Below, one piece after another: positions 63,289 through 64,000 of a stretch of DNA of 64,000 bases. The DNA lies in contig JAHIVH010000066.1 of the NCBI GenBank assembly GCA_018816735.1, positions 1 through 64,000 of the forward strand, read 5' to 3'. The position numbers and the translations under genes were made by a program. The DNA comes from Pseudomonadota bacterium (GTDB lineage: Bacteria > Desulfobacterota > Desulfobacteria > Desulfobacterales > JAHIVH01). Numbering within the stretch: position 1 is the stretch's first letter; each line of letters starts with the position of its first letter. Below the pieces are notes generated by a model. That model was not told the DNA's origin and did not search any database. It saw only the letters and a program-made list of their open reading frames with translations.

Positions 63289-64000
63289 ATGTATTTACCT
63301 GAATACTGCGAATTCTTATCCCCGGTTCAAATCGCCTCCGGGCATCATGTGCTTGAAAAAATTCCCGGTTTTTTAAAAGCATTGAATGCAAAAAGACCGT
63401 TGATCCTTGCAGATAAAGGGGTTACGGCTGCAGGTCTGATCGGGATCGTGGAAGACGCCATCAAAGATAATGTCCAGATCGGCGCCATTGACGACGATGT
63501 CCCACCGGACTCGGATCTGAAGGTGGTAAGCCGCCTTTCCGACGTATACAGAAAAAACAATTGTGATGCCATCATTGCCGTTGGCGGCGGCTCTGTGCTG
63601 GATACCGCCAAAGGGCTCAACATTCTGGTTTCCGAAGACGCGGACAACCTGATGGAATTTGCAGGCGCCAATAAACTGAAGCGCCCCTTAAAACCGTTTA
63701 TTGCCATACCCACAACCGCAGGCACCGGGTCTGAGCTGACCATGGCCGCAGTCATTGCAGATCATGACAATTTTATCAAAATACTGTTCGGCTCCCGGTT
63801 TCTCCTGCCGGACATCGCCATTATCGATTCCAGAATGACGCTGACGCTCCCGGCTTTTTTCACGGCGGCAACGGCCATGGATGCCATGACCCACGCGGTG
63901 GAGAGCTATATCTGTCTTCAGAAAAACCCGTTGAGTGATGCGCATGCGCTTTCTGCCATCTCATTGATCAGCAAGAATCTGTTAAACGTTATCAGGAAAC
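63289..64000 (+). CDS. Iron-containing alcohol dehydrogenase (runs off window)
   Basis: The first 237 codons of a normal family member. AAGGAG sits before the ATG at 63289. Cofactor motifs are intact: IIAVGGGSVLDTAKGLN and IPTTAGTGSELT. The first metal ligands are present in ATAMDAMTHAVESY (Asp and His). The rest, including the last two His, lies outside the window. The enzyme would interconvert an alcohol and aldehyde with NAD(P). Confidence 0.92.
   Translation, partial: MYLPEYCEFLSPVQIASGHHVLEKIPGFLKALNAKRPLILADKGVTAAGLIGIVEDAIKDNVQIGAIDDDVPPDSDLKVVSRLSDVYRKNNCDAIIAVGGGSVLDTAKGLNILVSEDADNLMEFAGANKLKRPLKPFIAIPTTAGTGSELTMAAVIADHDNFIKILFGSRFLLPDIAIIDSRMTLTLPAFFTAATAMDAMTHAVESYICLQKNPLSDAHALSAISLISKNLLNVIRK

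Noticed and set aside
1..64000. CRISPR arrays, rRNA genes or prophage modules
   Set aside because: No regularly spaced direct repeats, no rRNA-like sequence and no phage structural genes were seen.

Overview
The window looks like chromosomal DNA of an anaerobic, Gram-negative Desulfobacterota bacterium, probably Desulfobacterales. This is inferred from the gene content: AMP-forming acyl-CoA ligases, a (3R)-hydroxyacyl-CoA beta-oxidation cluster, low-potential Fe-S proteins, many lipoproteins and outer-membrane proteins, sigma-54 and ECF-type promoters, and moderate to low GC. No rRNA or CRISPR array is present. One tRNA (Ser, CGA) was found.

Layout. Positions 1-1.6 kb form a decayed zone: the start of an IS630-like transposase, tRNA-Ser, an orphan 3' fragment of a carboxypeptidase-regulatory-like protein, and an acyl-CoA ligase carrying several internal deletions. 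Positions 1.7-8.2 kb hold a complete RND efflux operon (fusion protein, pump, outer-membrane channel) and its TetR repressor, with two matching palindromic operators. Positions 8.3-13.7 kb hold recQ, then an operon of an enoyl-CoA hydratase-like protein, a cysteine-rich 4Fe-4S protein, an extended SDR and a small membrane protein. Positions 14-16.3 kb hold a small unknown gene, an unknown regulator-like gene and two Hsp20 chaperones. Positions 16.7-21.8 kb hold a TetR-headed beta-oxidation cluster (R-specific hydratase, two acyl-CoA dehydrogenases, a (3R)-hydroxyacyl-CoA dehydrogenase). Positions 21.9-29.6 kb are housekeeping: TtcA-like, MobB, Tag, pyruvate kinase, glucose-6-phosphate isomerase, phosphoglycerate kinase and an RlmI-like methyltransferase, plus a glycosyltransferase remnant that lost its middle. 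Positions 29.7-36.1 kb encode an exported 5'-nucleotidase-like protein without metal ligands and with a barrel-like C-terminus, a coiled-coil lipoprotein, a CoA-transferase and a beta-helix lipoprotein.

Positions 36.4-43.6 kb are the most unusual part. They hold a beta-sandwich protein, a large lipoprotein, an ECF sigma factor, a soluble zinc-finger anti-sigma factor, and a CHAT (caspase-like) protease anchored by one membrane helix with a C-terminal CsgG/FlgO-like domain. The first two genes share a promoter-like motif, TGTCGC-N16-CGTA, the format used by ECF sigma factors. This suggests an autoregulated, protease-linked envelope signalling system.

Positions 44-48 kb hold an outer-membrane barrel protein, a tiny cysteine-containing protein and a GAF-GspE ATPase behind a sigma-54 promoter. 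Positions 48-51.2 kb hold an intact acyl-CoA ligase, a frameshifted membrane protein and an enoyl-CoA hydratase. Positions 51.5-59.5 kb hold two tandem FN3-carboxylesterase lipoproteins, a neutral-ceramidase-like lipoprotein and a TPR-like exported protein. Positions 59.6-64 kb hold an ArsR regulator, a membrane metallophosphoesterase, an SCP2-like protein and two tandem iron-type alcohol dehydrogenases; the first lacks the metal and cofactor residues, and the second runs off the window end.
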